Positions 43,525 through 53,965 of a stretch of DNA of 64,000 bases are shown piece by piece. Each line of letters opens with the position of its first letter. Positions within the stretch are counted from its first letter, which is position 1. Under the pieces are notes generated by a model. It ran no database searches. It saw only the letters and a program-made list of their open reading frames with translations, and was not told the origin of the DNA. The translations under genes were made by a program, and so were the position numbers. This DNA comes from Leishmania donovani (Eukaryota > Euglenozoa > Kinetoplastea > Trypanosomatida > Trypanosomatidae). Location: positions 1,573,841-1,637,840 of the forward strand of contig NC_018262.1 in the NCBI RefSeq assembly GCF_000227135.1. The letters are read 5' to 3'.

Positions 43525-44709
43525 ATGAGCTTTGGCGGCTTTCTTCTCTCGGCCGGACTCTACTTGGTCCTGGTCGCCGTATTTGTGTCGCTCTTTCTGC
43601 ACATCATGAGCTACCGCTACCGAAGTCAGCAGAACCGGCTTCTCTACTACCCACAGATTCCTCCAGAGAGCCGAGAGGTCTGCGAAGACCCGGTGACGCT
43701 CGGCATCCCCTATGCAGAGCGTGTGTGTGTCACCACTGCTGATAAAGTACGATTGTCGGGCTACATGCTATGGCCAGCACCTGCACCGTCCACGGAAAAG
43801 AGCGGCAATGCAAGCGTCCCCGAATCGATCGGGCGCGCATCCTCGAATGCGGCCACCGCAGAGGGAGGCACGCATGCAGAGGTGGATGCATCAGGTGGCG
43901 CTACAGACAGTACCAGCGCCGGCAGCGTGGTGCCTGGCAGCAGCAGAAGCGTTACCATGTCGAGCGGGATGCCGAGTTTTGTGATGCTGTACTTTCACGG
44001 AAACGCCGGTAACGTCGGCCATCGCCTGCCTCTTGCTCAGGCCTTTGTGGCCCACCTGAAGTGCGCGGTCATGATGGTTGACTATCGCGGTTTTGGCCTT
44101 AGCGATGACTCGGAGCAGACACAGGAGACGTTGGAGCTGGATGCGCAGGCCTGCTTCGACTATCTGTGGCAGGATCCTCGTGTGCCGCGTGATCGTATCA
44201 TCGTCATGGGCACCAGCCTCGGTGGCGCTGTTTCGATTCACTTGGCTGCCAACGAGCGGTACGCCCGCCGCATAGCTGCTGTGATTGTAGAAAACTCCTT
44301 CAGCTCCATTAGCGACATGGCCTCTGCACTGAGCCGGCCAATCCTGACGAAGCTGGCGAGTCAATGCCCAGGCCTTGCGGTGGGTATCTTCGAGTACTAC
44401 GTCAAGCCCCTGGCTCTGCGGATAAGTTGGAACAGCGCGCAGAAGATTACTAAGGTTGTGGTGCCGATGCTCTTCCTCTCTGGTATGCGTGATGAGATAG
44501 TGCCACCGGAGCAGATGCGGACACTATACAAGGCCGCGACGAAGTGTCTGCGCGATGGCAACGGTAGCGACCTCACCGTCCCGCTGCGTCGCTTTCTCGA
44601 GTTTGAGGACGGGCGCCACAACAACCTGCCGCTGATGCCCGGTTACATGAGCGCCCTGCAGGACTTTGTCACGGACGTGCGCAACGCCGGAGCTGCTGCT
44701 GTCGTTTGA
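43525..44709 (+). CDS. Membrane-anchored alpha/beta hydrolase, BEM46/ABHD13-like
   Basis: This 394-residue serine hydrolase of the alpha/beta fold belongs to the group often labelled serine peptidase clan SC, S09. A single hydrophobic segment at about 5-28 should anchor it in a membrane with the catalytic part following. Motifs: oxyanion-hole YFHGNAGNVG, VDYRGFGLS, nucleophile elbow MGTSLGG (Ser231), SGMRDEIVPP with Asp323, and DGRHNN with His365, completing the triad. Residues about 95-145 are a Ser/Ala-rich insertion of low complexity. The ATG at 43525 is the only Met near the start; the frame is open upstream but without Met. Substrate unknown; relatives are depalmitoylases or lipid esterases, which is only suggestive here. 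Confidence 0.88.
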   Translation: MSFGGFLLSAGLYLVLVAVFVSLFLHIMSYRYRSQQNRLLYYPQIPPESREVCEDPVTLGIPYAERVCVTTADKVRLSGYMLWPAPAPSTEKSGNASVPESIGRASSNAATAEGGTHAEVDASGGATDSTSAGSVVPGSSRSVTMSSGMPSFVMLYFHGNAGNVGHRLPLAQAFVAHLKCAVMMVDYRGFGLSDDSEQTQETLELDAQACFDYLWQDPRVPRDRIIVMGTSLGGAVSIHLAANERYARRIAAVIVENSFSSISDMASALSRPILTKLASQCPGLAVGIFEYYVKPLALRISWNSAQKITKVVVPMLFLSGMRDEIVPPEQMRTLYKAATKCLRDGNGSDLTVPLRRFLEFEDGRHNNLPLMPGYMSALQDFVTDVRNAGAAAVV

Positions 44710-46978
44710 TATTGGCAAGACGGCGTGAGAAGAGCAAAGGCAAAAGGGAAAGCAACAGCATCAAAAGCATGTGCGTAGGCGATGATACCGCGTGTGCTGG
44801 AAAAGCGGAAGCAACTAGGATGGGGACGCAGATTCTCTGACCCCTCAACCGCTCTTCCCACGCCCCGCCCCCTGTATCTCGGATGGTCTGCCGCTGTCTC
44901 GCTTCTACTCGCGTGCCGCGTCACGTTCTCCCTTCAATCTCCGCGTCCCTTTTTGATGATCGTTGCGGAGGCTCTTTTGGGCGCATAGGCGTACGTGTCA
45001 GGGGAGGAAGGAGGCGGAGGCAGTCAAGGAGGAAGTGATAGAGGAAGAGTAAGGGCACAAAGGTTGTCGACACGCTGCATGGCGCGGCCATGCGCCACGC
45101 GAGAGGTCTGGGGCCGGTATCTGCTTTTTCAGTTTTTTTTTCTCGGCGTGCCATCATCTGCGACTGGATTGCTCACCCGCCTTGTCTTCTCTCTGGGTTT
45201 CTCTGACGCGAAGGGAGAGTGTGGAGGGCTGGAACACAGAGAGGTCGAGGTTGGTGTTTAGGCAAGCACCCGCACGTAGTCGCTGCGAAGTCACGCGCTG
45301 ATGCGCATCAGTGATGCCTTCAGCAGCCGACGCGAGGAGAGCTTTATCTTGTACAGTCTAAACACCTCGCAAAACGAAGAGGGACAACACCGCGCTAGAG
45401 GGCTCTTCAAGGATGTGTAGAGGCGACCTACCCTCTACATCCACCACCCACACCGGGTCACAAGAGAGGGAGACGAAAAGGAAAAAAATGAAGGAGAAGC
45501 TAACATGCCGAGTAGAGCGAGATCAAACAGAAGCAAGGCTTTCCTGCACCTGTGTCTGACTGTGCATGTCTGCATTTGTATTTGCATGTGGTTCACGTTG
45601 CTGCTACCGACAGACACAGCTCGAGCTGGTGTTTACGACTTGACTGCCTGTTTGCCTGGGTACGGGCAGCGTCTTTTCTGCTTTTCCATTCCTGATTTTG
45701 GCTCGTCACTCCTTTGCTTGTGTGTGTGCACCTCGTGTATCTGCTGGTGCCCTTCGGTGACTGCAGGCGCTTCGCAAACGCCCTGTTTCTCCCCCTTTTT
45801 TCATGCCTGTTCGCACACGCACCGGTATGTTTTCCCGACTTTTCTCGACTGCGACGGTCCAAGATGCTCTCCCTCGTTCTTTTCTTTCGTCGCTCAGTGT
45901 GTTTGTGTTATGTTCTGCCGCCCTCTTGCCGAGTTTCTTGCGAGTGCGCAATCGTGTGAACGGTAGACTTGCCTCGCCGGGCTTTTGTGCTTTGCTTGCT
46001 GAGCGGGAAAATTTTTTTCTTTTGTTCTCTTTTCCGCGTATGCTCCGGAATCGAGGAAGATGCGGATGGCAGGGAAGGCAAGATGAGTGGGGAGAGAGAG
46101 GTCGCTTGCATGACGGAGCGGCTTCCATGCGGGCTGCTCACTCCTCCTTCCCTACCTCCCTGTTGCCTTTGCCCGTCGCTTCCTTTATTACCATTCCTCG
46201 CTCTGCCTTCCCCTTCTGAGAGTCATCTCGGTGACCTCTCACTTGCCGTCTGTAGCCGTTTTGCTCCGCCAAATGGTATCCTTCCAGCGTTCACCTTCGA
46301 TCTTGTCTCGAACAAGTGACCAACTTCGAAGCCCCAACGATCAGCCGAACACGCGGCAACACAAAGCAGCCGCGGGGGCAACTAGTCGAGTCTTTTAGAC
46401 CGGTGCACGTGTGCGGGCTGGTAGCTTACTCGTGGGCTGCACCAGTTCGCTGTAGCATCCATTCCCATGTATCTGGTGCTATGCGAGAGCGTTGTTTTTT
46501 CAGGTCCCAGGGCGACTGCTTTCTGCGCCGGTGTGCCGCGGAATTCGCCGAGGCCCTTGCTTTCCATGTGGCCGTCACGCGTGGCGCGTGGGGCGACTAA
46601 GCTCCTTTCTTATGTGCGCCGTCTGTCGCCACATTCCCTCCACCTTATTCTCCCGTGCCTTCTCTATCCTTCGCTGCGGCTCGCGCGTGCATCGCCGTAA
46701 CACACACACACACACACACACACGCACGAAAAGCACGAAAAGCACGAAAGGAAAACAGCAACGGAATCGCCGCTCGAGAAAGAAAGAGAACAATCACACG
46801 ACCACCGGCACCGCCTCAACCGTGCCTCCCGTGCCCGCACTGCCGACCGCGTCCCTCTATACCTTTGTGTGTGCCCTCACTTCCTACCGCGCCCACTTTA
46901 GCTTCGAAGGCCTCAAGTGCCGTTGGTCGTGGTAGTGGGGGCACCTGTGTGGTGCTTCGCTGAGTCGCTGCCCTCGCC
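44710..46978. other. Spacer between the hydrolase and Spb4-like genes
   Basis: About 2.3 kb with a CA run at 46701-46723, three GCACGAAAA-type units at about 46724-46750 and CT-rich sequence before the next gene. No gene seen. Confidence 0.55.
46874..46901 (+). promoter_or_regulatory. Likely spliced-leader acceptor for the Spb4-like helicase
   Basis: Pyrimidine-rich stretch ending in TTTAG at 46897-46901, 77 bases upstream of the ATG at 46979. Confidence 0.5.
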
Positions 46979-49072
46979 ATGGCGAACACATGGGAAACGA
47001 TGAAGGGGGTCAAGCTTAGTGAGCCGACCCTCGCGTTCCTCCGCGACAACATGAAGTTCACGACAATGGCTCCTGTCCAGGCCCGCACCATTCCACTCTT
47101 CCTCACCAACTACGACGTAGTTGTGGAGGCCATCACCGGCAGCGGCAAGACGCTCGCATACCTTATTCCGTGCCTGGAGATGCTGCTGCGCCCACGGTGC
47201 CGCGAGGTAGCAAAGGAGTACAAGAACGCTGTCTTCGCCGTTCTCGTGCTGCCATCGAGGGAGTTGGCGCAGCAGGTGTTTCAGATTGTAAAGCGCATGT
47301 TGCACTTTGTGACGAAAGAGTACAAAAACGGCAGCCCGGCGAACGGTCTTCCCGCCTACTCGTACCAGTGCTACATCGGCGGACGCGACATCAAGCACGA
47401 CGTCGAGGAATTCAGCAAGCAGGGCGGCAACGTGCTAGTCGGCACACCGGGCCGCCTCTACGAACTGCTCGTCTCCTCCAAGCACGCGAACCTCTTTCAC
47501 TTGAGTCAGTTCGAGCTTCTCATTCTCGACGAGGCTGATAAGCTGCTCGAGTTCGGCTTCCGGGCAAAACTGGATGCGCTGCTGAAGCGGTTGCCGAAGC
47601 AGCGCCGCACCGGTCTGTTCAGTGCGACGCAGACAAAAGAGCTGACGGAGCTGGCGCGGGCTGGGATGCGCAACCCGGTGTCGGTCACTGTCCGCATCAA
47701 CTCCCTCAACTCCGCCGACAGCGACACTGCAAAGCCGCAGATACCCGAGCAGCTCTCTAACTTCTTCGCCTTCACGCGGGCTTCGCAGAAGCTGGACCGC
47801 CTCGTTGAGTTCCTGGCGTCGCACAAGGATGAGAAGGTGCTGGTGTATGTCATGACGTGTGCCAGCGTGGAGTGGCTCTACGAGGCGCTCTCGGCGGTAC
47901 TGTGGAAAGACGAGGCGGACAACGTCTTCGCCCTCCACGGCCAAATGAAATTGGAGAAGCGTCAGAAGGTGCACCGGCAAGTGACGAAGCGCTCGAGATG
48001 CGTGCTCGTGTGCACCGACGTGGCGGCACGCGGGTTGGATATCCCGGAGGTGGGCGTGGTGGTGCAGTACGACCCGCCGGTGGACCCCAACACGTTCATC
48101 CACCGCATCGGCCGCACGGCGCGCATGGGGCGCAGTGGTAAGAGTGTCGTCTTTCTCATGCCGCAGGAGCTGGAGTACATCAATTTCATGCGGCTGCAGA
48201 ACGTACCTCTCCAGGCGCTAGACGGGGAGCGGGACAGCGTCGACGCCGCCAAGGATGCGGTGCGTAACATGAACGCGCGACGCACGCTGCTCAGCTCCGA
48301 GCTGCCGGATAAGCGGAAGGCGATTCACCAGGCGCACCGTGAGAAGCAGCTGAGTCGAAGAGAGCGCCGCCAGCAGCTGCATGAGGCGCATCAAGCGATG
48401 GTTGAAGGGAAGAGCCAGCGACTTGCGAAACGGAAGGAGGTGCTGGGCGACATGTGCGCGAGTCCCTCCATTCTTGCGCTGCGGCGAGAGGAGTGCCGCA
48501 ATGAGAAGCTGCTGAACCTCGCCGCCCGGGCCTTCGTGTCGTTCCTGCGGGCCTACAAGGAGCACGAGTGCCGCTACATCTTTCAACTGCAGCTCATTGA
48601 CCTCACCGACCTCACGCACGGCTTCGCGCTTTTCAAGATCCCCAACTGCGGTGAGATCAAGCGGATGCGTGTGCTGCGCATTCCTTTGCAGGACGAATTC
48701 GCTCCGTTTGTGAGGCAGATGGCTACTGAGCTGCGGGAGAAGCGGCAACGTGCTTCCGAGGAGCATTCAGCCGCGGCAGCTCTGGACGGCGGCGGCGATG
48801 ACGGCCGAGACGCGAAGAGACACCGCACGGAGCGCAACGAGAAGCTGGAGGCGCTGAAGCTGCTGAAGATGTCCAAGTCCGAACGCAGCCGCGCCTGGAA
48901 GCAGGCAGAGCTGGACGAGCTGCTCAAAGATAGCTATTACGTGAAGATGGAGAGGCGCGGAAAGGTAAACCGGCACGTGGTGGACGAGAAGATGGGCGTG
49001 AAAGCAATCGAGAACTCTTTCATGAGTGCGCGAGAGCGAAAGGAGGCGCAGCTTGCCCGCAAGGCGCGCTGA
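46979..49072 (+). CDS. SPB4: DEAD-box ATP-dependent RNA helicase, Spb4/DDX55 family
   Basis: This 697-residue nucleolar-type helicase should act in 60S ribosomal subunit assembly (known for yeast Spb4). Seen: Q-motif region with TTMAPVQARTIP, motif I AITGSGKT with Lys57, SRELAQQ, TPGRL, DEAD at 184-187, SAT in LFSATQT, ARGLDIPEV and HRIGRTARMG from about 375. The phrase RLPKQRRTGLFSATQT is characteristic of the Spb4/Dbp-DUF4217 group. The DUF4217-like tail follows at about 515-560 (ARAFVSFLRAYKEHECRYIF). Residues 410-480 and 590-697 are basic and helical. The helicase core and tail are complete, and no catalytic residue is missing. Confidence 0.9.
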   Translation: MANTWETMKGVKLSEPTLAFLRDNMKFTTMAPVQARTIPLFLTNYDVVVEAITGSGKTLAYLIPCLEMLLRPRCREVAKEYKNAVFAVLVLPSRELAQQVFQIVKRMLHFVTKEYKNGSPANGLPAYSYQCYIGGRDIKHDVEEFSKQGGNVLVGTPGRLYELLVSSKHANLFHLSQFELLILDEADKLLEFGFRAKLDALLKRLPKQRRTGLFSATQTKELTELARAGMRNPVSVTVRINSLNSADSDTAKPQIPEQLSNFFAFTRASQKLDRLVEFLASHKDEKVLVYVMTCASVEWLYEALSAVLWKDEADNVFALHGQMKLEKRQKVHRQVTKRSRCVLVCTDVAARGLDIPEVGVVVQYDPPVDPNTFIHRIGRTARMGRSGKSVVFLMPQELEYINFMRLQNVPLQALDGERDSVDAAKDAVRNMNARRTLLSSELPDKRKAIHQAHREKQLSRRERRQQLHEAHQAMVEGKSQRLAKRKEVLGDMCASPSILALRREECRNEKLLNLAARAFVSFLRAYKEHECRYIFQLQLIDLTDLTHGFALFKIPNCGEIKRMRVLRIPLQDEFAPFVRQMATELREKRQRASEEHSAAAALDGGGDDGRDAKRHRTERNEKLEALKLLKMSKSERSRAWKQAELDELLKDSYYVKMERRGKVNRHVVDEKMGVKAIENSFMSARERKEAQLARKAR

Positions 49073-50276
49073 TCATCGCCGCAACACATCAGGGACAACA
49101 CGCCGCATAGGAAAGGACGAAAAATCAGAGACAAGGAAAGATGGATCGTGCAAGCGCTGCAATCTTCGAACGCTTCCTCTCTGTGCGTGCCTTTCTCTCT
49201 TTCTTCCCACACATCTCCGCTGGAGTGGCGCTTCTGCTCCCAGCACCTACGCACTGCTGTCGATGCATTTGCAGCAGTATCATCCGCTACGCTACCTTGG
49301 TTTACCGCGAGAAAAGGAGCCGACAGACCTCATGAAAGAACGGCAGTCGGCAACGCTCGCGGGACAGTGTTGTCCGTGCCCTGAGCGAGAGAGAGACGCG
49401 AATACATTAACTCGATTAATCAAGTTGGAGGGAACGCATCGACGGGGTCAACTCTAATGTGCAGCGAAGCGTAGGTCAGACGCCGCAAGCGCGGGCTTGA
49501 GCACGAAAGTACAAACAAACGCAGCAGCACAAGCAGAAGGGAGAAGGAGGGGGGAGCTGAGCAAAGGAAGTACGCTGCAGCCGCGCTGACATCACTCACT
49601 CGTTGCACTACGATAGCGTTGGCGCATCGACTCTGGACTGCTTTTGAAGTGGGGGGCCCAGCTAAGTGTTACTCTTTTCTTGACCTTGTGTGCTGGCGTG
49701 CTCCGCAGACGACGACAGCCTGCGCGATGGCCTGCCTCGTTGGCTGTGGGACTCGTGATGGGGGATGCCGGCCGTCTTTGCCGCTCTTTGCCTCTGCACC
49801 GACGACCTCTGCGGGCCGGATGAGCGTTACCATCTTTCCACTCTCTCTTCCTTCTTCTTTACCGTTCGTGTCTCGCCTCTTCTCGGTACTTCTCTCACCG
49901 TGCAGCAGCGCGCGGCAGGCCAGGGATAGGGAAAGCATCCCAGCACCACTGCACGTGCGAAAGAAACGGAAGGCGAAAGCATACATTCACCGATTGAAAC
50001 TCCTTCCACGCCGAAGCACACATCGGCGCAAACGCTTTGCCGGCGGACACTCTCTCTCTTTCACTGACCGGGATGCGCATCTCTGCGCATGAATGGACAG
50101 CGTAGCGTCAGCTCTGCCCTTCTCGTGCGCATCTGCCTCTCCTATTGCTGGCCGTTCACCGTCTTCCTTTCTCTGCGTTCTCACCCGCTTCCGCTTTTGC
50201 CATTGACTGTGACGTGCAAGAGGCCGCTCCTCGTGACTGTTATGTTGTGGGCTTATATGAGCTGGGGGCATGTGTG
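49073..50276. other. Spacer between the Spb4-like and J-protein genes
   Basis: About 1.2 kb of non-coding sequence. CT-rich stretches at 50145-50220 end in AAG at 50218-50220, a possible splice acceptor. No gene seen. Confidence 0.55.
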
Positions 50277-51437
50277 ATGCTGAAGGATTACTACGCTATT
50301 CTCGATGTACTGCCCCACGCCTCCGGCGAGGAGATTCGCCGCGCCTTCAAGCGTCTGGCGCTCCAGTTCCATCCGGACAAGGTGGGCAGTGGCGCGGCGA
50401 CAGAGTTGACCTCCACAGTAGATGCTGACAGGCACCGTGTCGCCGCAAAGAGAGATGAGAATGCATCAGCCAACGCAAGCGTTGCGCGCTCAAATGCAGC
50501 GGCGGCCTCGTGCCAGCCCCTCTCGAGGGACTTCACGGACATTCAAGAGGCCTACGAAGTCCTGGGTGACGTTGCGCGGCGCTATCTGTATGACATGAAC
50601 TACCAAGAGCTGTTGGCCGTACAGCAGCAGCGTCAGCAGGAGGAGCGAGAGCGCTGCGACTCCCACGCACGGGCTGTGGCGGAGGCGGCTCGACAGGCCC
50701 GCGAGCGTGAGCGCTTGCAACAGCAGCAACAGAGCCCTCAACCGCGCAACATCAACACATTTTCCACAATGGAATCCATCGCCGCCGGGGGCCTTCGCGC
50801 CAATGCCCCTGGCTCCTCTCCGCCTCAGCACGGTGCACCCCATACTCTCGGGCGAGGAGCGGAGGACATCGGTGCCGCTTCGCCTACCCTGCCACCCGAT
50901 GATGCGCCTCAGCGCAGGCAACCGTGTCAGAAGCTGGCGCCAGCAGAAAAAGAGAAGGATGGTGACTGTTCGCTAAGAGACCTTGAGCGCGATGCGGGTG
51001 GTGGCGGTGGTCTGTCGCAGGCTCGTTGCTGTTTCACCGCGCCGACCCGGCCACGCGAGGTCGGCAGCCGCCCCAAGGAGTGCCGAGCAAAGAGACACGG
51101 GTGCGAGCGCGATACTAACGAGCGTCTCACCTCGAGCCACACGCAGAGACGCCTCAGCTGTGCTGACACCAAGCACGCACGACAGCACATGGCAGCAACC
51201 GTGCCGGCTATGTTTGTGCTGTCGAGTTCCTTGCCGTTCAGTTGGGGTGAGACGTCCGCGCAGACGTGCCCGTCTGTAGTCGAACCTAGCGGCTCACGTG
51301 GGAGGCAGTGGCACCGTCACACTGCGCCGCGCAACGACGGGGAGACTGAAGAGCCCGAGTTGCCGATGGAGTACTACTATCAGCGCTCTATCGAACGAAC
51401 TCTGCGCGTGTTTTTCAGCGTGCCTCATGCAGAGTGA
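50277..51437 (+). CDS. J-domain (DnaJ/Hsp40 class C) protein with an inserted J-domain loop
   Basis: This 386-residue co-chaperone should stimulate Hsp70 ATPase through its N-terminal J-domain: DYYAILDVLPHASGEEIRRA, then HPD at 32-34, and FTDIQEAYEVLGDVARRYLYD from Phe86. About 52 residues separate the HPD from helix III instead of the usual 18-20. The extra is an Ala/Ser/Asn-rich loop (about residues 40-82). After the J-domain comes a short Gln/Glu/Arg-rich helix (115-155) and then a disordered tail with no zinc-finger or client-binding domain, hence class C. The ATG at 50277 starts three residues before the J-domain (MLKDYYAIL). The tail ends with an acidic/aromatic stretch (EEPELPMEYYYQ). 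Confidence 0.87.
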   Translation: MLKDYYAILDVLPHASGEEIRRAFKRLALQFHPDKVGSGAATELTSTVDADRHRVAAKRDENASANASVARSNAAAASCQPLSRDFTDIQEAYEVLGDVARRYLYDMNYQELLAVQQQRQQEERERCDSHARAVAEAARQARERERLQQQQQSPQPRNINTFSTMESIAAGGLRANAPGSSPPQHGAPHTLGRGAEDIGAASPTLPPDDAPQRRQPCQKLAPAEKEKDGDCSLRDLERDAGGGGGLSQARCCFTAPTRPREVGSRPKECRAKRHGCERDTNERLTSSHTQRRLSCADTKHARQHMAATVPAMFVLSSSLPFSWGETSAQTCPSVVEPSGSRGRQWHRHTAPRNDGETEEPELPMEYYYQRSIERTLRVFFSVPHAE

Positions 51438-51637
51438 GACATGGTTGTTTCTACGTTTCTTCTGTCTTTTCCTCCCTGCGCATTTTCTGTGACACTGCTT
51501 GGCTTGTTTTTGCTTAAGCTGTGTTGTTGAGTCCTTCACAAGTGGGCAATATGGATCGTGTGTGAGTATGTGCGTGTGTTCTTGGGCGGGCACGTGAGTT
51601 ATCTCATATATGTGTGTGCATGTGCGTATGAATGCCC

Positions 51638-51659
51638 TATATATATATATATATATATA
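51638..51659. repeat. (TA)11 microsatellite
   Basis: Perfect alternating TA run in the 3' UTR of the J-protein gene. Confidence 0.92.
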
Positions 51660-51824
51660 CGGCTGTTTTGGTTTCCTTTTGCGTTTTCTTTTCTGCATCA
51701 CCGCTAGACCTGACATCATGTACCATAGTCTTTTCTTTTGTTGCCTCTTTTCGGGCTTTGTTTGTACTGGGTGGAGCCCCCTCCCCCCCCCCCGTACTTG
51801 CCTCCGTCTCCTTCCTTCACCTCT

Positions 51825-51858
51825 TTCTGGATTTCCGAGAACACTCGGAAATCCAGAA
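51825..51858. repeat. Perfect 15-bp inverted repeat, 4-base loop
   Basis: Arms 51825-51839 (TTCTGGATTTCCGAG) and 51844-51858 pair perfectly around the loop AACA. The RNA would form a stable stem-loop in the 3' UTR of the J-protein mRNA. Confidence 0.95.
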
Positions 51859-52000
51859 GCCCTACTGCCGGGGCGGCAGCAGCAGCAGCAGCAGACACAC
51901 TCTTCTCTGTTCTCCTTGCGCATTGTGCGCACGCTCATTTTTGTATTTTCTCTGTGTGTGCGTGCGGTGGCACTCATCCTTTTCCCACTGTGCTGCGCTT

Positions 52001-52042
52001 TGCGCTCGCCGGTGCTGTGGCGCCACAACACCGGCGAGCGCA
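52001..52042. repeat. 42-bp near-perfect palindrome
   Basis: Arms TGCGCTCGCCGGTG (52001-52014) and its complement (52029-52042) enclose the 12-bp palindrome TGTGGCGCCACA (52016-52027), with a single C/A mismatch pair between. It is very GC-rich and would form a hairpin of 14+6 base pairs without a true loop. Confidence 0.95.
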
Positions 52043-52495
52043 GGGAGGCAAACGAGGCAACAAACAGAATACGCAACTCGTCCCCGTCTTCTTGCTCAAC
52101 TACAAGAAGAATGCGCAACGAAAAAGAAAAAAGAAACTCGCATACGCAGAGGGGTAGGGGAAGGCACTATCACAGTCAGGGAGAGGGTTTCACGGACTCA
52201 ACTTCTTGCGATGACAGAACGTAGAACCACTGCTCAGCAGTTGGTGTATCGCGGGCGTGCGCCTCGTGCGCAACGACATGGGGTGCCCGCCCACGAGGAG
52301 GCGGGCAAGATTGAGGAGGCTGCGTACTTTTTACTCTTGTAAAGATGTGTGCCTTGCCCTCCGCCTTAGCGGCTTCCCTTGCGGATATGAATGCCCCCAC
52401 CCTGCGAAGGAGGCGGCATCGCTCTAGCTCTTCTCTTTGCACGCACACGCAAATGCGCATACGCCTTTACGATTTTCCCATCTCCCCCAATGATG

Positions 52496-52521
52496 TTTTT
52501 TTTTTCTCTTCCTTCTGGGAG
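52496..52521 (+). promoter_or_regulatory. Likely spliced-leader acceptor for the small gene at 52547
   Basis: T15CTCTTCCTTCT-type tract followed by GGGAG at 52517-52521, 25 bases before the ATG. Further AGs lie at 52531 and 52535. The close fit supports a real short-leader gene here. Confidence 0.5.
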
Positions 52522-52546
52522 CTAATCAAAGGCTAGGAAACCAACG

Positions 52547-53003
52547 ATGACGACATCGACTCCATCGGCTGCGGCAGCTGGCTTCAAGGAGCGCACAGAG
52601 GCCGATATGGCCCTTCGATTCCTGAACCACTGCCTCAGCAACGCCGTGCAGGTGCACTATCTCGTCATCAGCTCCTTGCGAGGGGGCGATTGGAAAACCT
52701 CCACGCTTCTGGAAGCTGAGGCGCAAGCGTACATGCGTGCACTGCTTGCTGTGTATGCGGCCAGCAGCGGATTTCGACGCCAGCTCGTGTCAGGGGACTC
52801 CTTGTACTACCTTCAGTGCTTGACAGATGAGGCAACCCGGACCGATTTTGTGCGTGTTGCAGCAGCGCCGTCTTTTCCCTTTGCGTGTCCTTGATAAGGG
52901 CGAGAGGAAAGTGATGCGACTGCTGCATACTCGGACACTCCCCCTGCTCCTGACGCCGCTGGTGGCGGAGATGCTTGTAGCGAAGAGTGCCGTGCGAGGT
53001 TGA
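52547..53003 (+). CDS. Small hypothetical protein, apparent one-base frameshift
   Basis: Not recognised. From the ATG at 52547 a 115-residue frame with normal amino-acid balance runs to a stop at 52892-52894 (start MTTSTPSAAAAGFKERTEAD; RFLNHCLSNAVQVHYLVISS is helical). The last ~10 residues, rich in Ala/Pro/Phe, look like out-of-frame reading. In the frame one base later, sequence from about 52855 to a stop at 53001-53003 reads LQQRRLFPLRVLDKGERKV and then MRLLHTRTLPLLLTPLVAEM, which looks like a natural continuation. Removing one base near 52850-52862 would give about 151 residues. This may be a sequencing error, a strain-specific break, or coincidence. The close splice acceptor favours a real gene. 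Confidence 0.5.
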
Positions 53004-53942
53004 CCCCTCCGCATACCGGCTCTGGAGTGACTAGAGCACGCAAAAATACACACACACACACACACAAACAGACTTATATGCAGATCGGTGAGGCAGAACA
53101 TGGGGCCCCACAGCACTACAGTTTCCAACATATAGAGGCGCCACAGAGAGGAGGAGGCGCTACGGCGTGGCCGGGCATGCTTCTCGGGGAAGAGGGGATG
53201 AGACTGTCTCGTGCAGCTTGTGCGCGCGCGCCCCTCTCATTCAGCGGCGGGGCGGCGCAGGCTGTCTGCATCGGCCTATGTGCGTCTCTCTCACACGCTC
53301 TGCTTGAGAGCCTCATCGCTCTGGAAGCAGGGAAAGAAAAAAAAAGAATGGGCCGTGCGCTCTCTTGGTGTATTGCTCCATTCGCGTTTGTGCGGGTCTC
53401 CCCCCTCCTGTGTCTCCTCCTTGCCTGGCTGCATCGGCACCCATGCTTGGAGCGTATCATTCTCCTCGCCTTCTCTCCTTTTCGTTGTTGCTCTTCCTCT
53501 GTTGTCTACTCGACGTGTTTGAATGCGGGACGGATGGACGGCCAGAATAAACGGCCGAAACACACGCGCACACACACTGCGCCACTGTGCACATACTCAA
53601 AGAGTGAGCGAGAGAGCGAGAGAGCGAGAGGGAGGGAGCGTACAAAGTAACAGGTTAGCAGACAGACAAGCATACAAGCGTGCTCGCAGACACACCGTGC
53701 GCCAGCAGAGGCACAGAAACCCCTTCTCACAGACTTGCCCCTTCGGAGCTTTTTTTTGTTTCGGAAAGCCCCCCCCCCCGCCCTCACACACACTCACACA
53801 CAAACATCCAAATCAACCGCATGCAGAGTTTACTGGCACTGTAGCCAACATTACTGAGGTTACTCCTTCGCATTGCCTTGGCCGTTTGTTTGTTTTTTCT
53901 CCTGCACAGTGCTCTACCATACATTATAGAGAAGATCAGCTC

Positions 53943-53965
53943 ATATATATATATATATATATATA
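53943..53965. repeat. (AT)n microsatellite
   Basis: Perfect alternating AT run of about 23 bases. Confidence 0.92.

Larger units (their letters stand above)
51438..52546. other. Spacer with clustered inverted repeats downstream of the J-protein gene
   Basis: Non-coding by composition. It holds a (TA)11 run at 51638-51659, perfect hairpins at 51825-51858 and 52001-52042, and a smaller one at 52285-52306. An ATG-initiated 43-codon frame lies at 52211-52342, of uncertain meaning. Confidence 0.55.

Noticed and set aside
51294..52118. 274-codon open frame on the - strand
   Set aside because: It runs through TA repeats and hairpins and partly overlaps the end of the J-protein gene antisense; no coding character.
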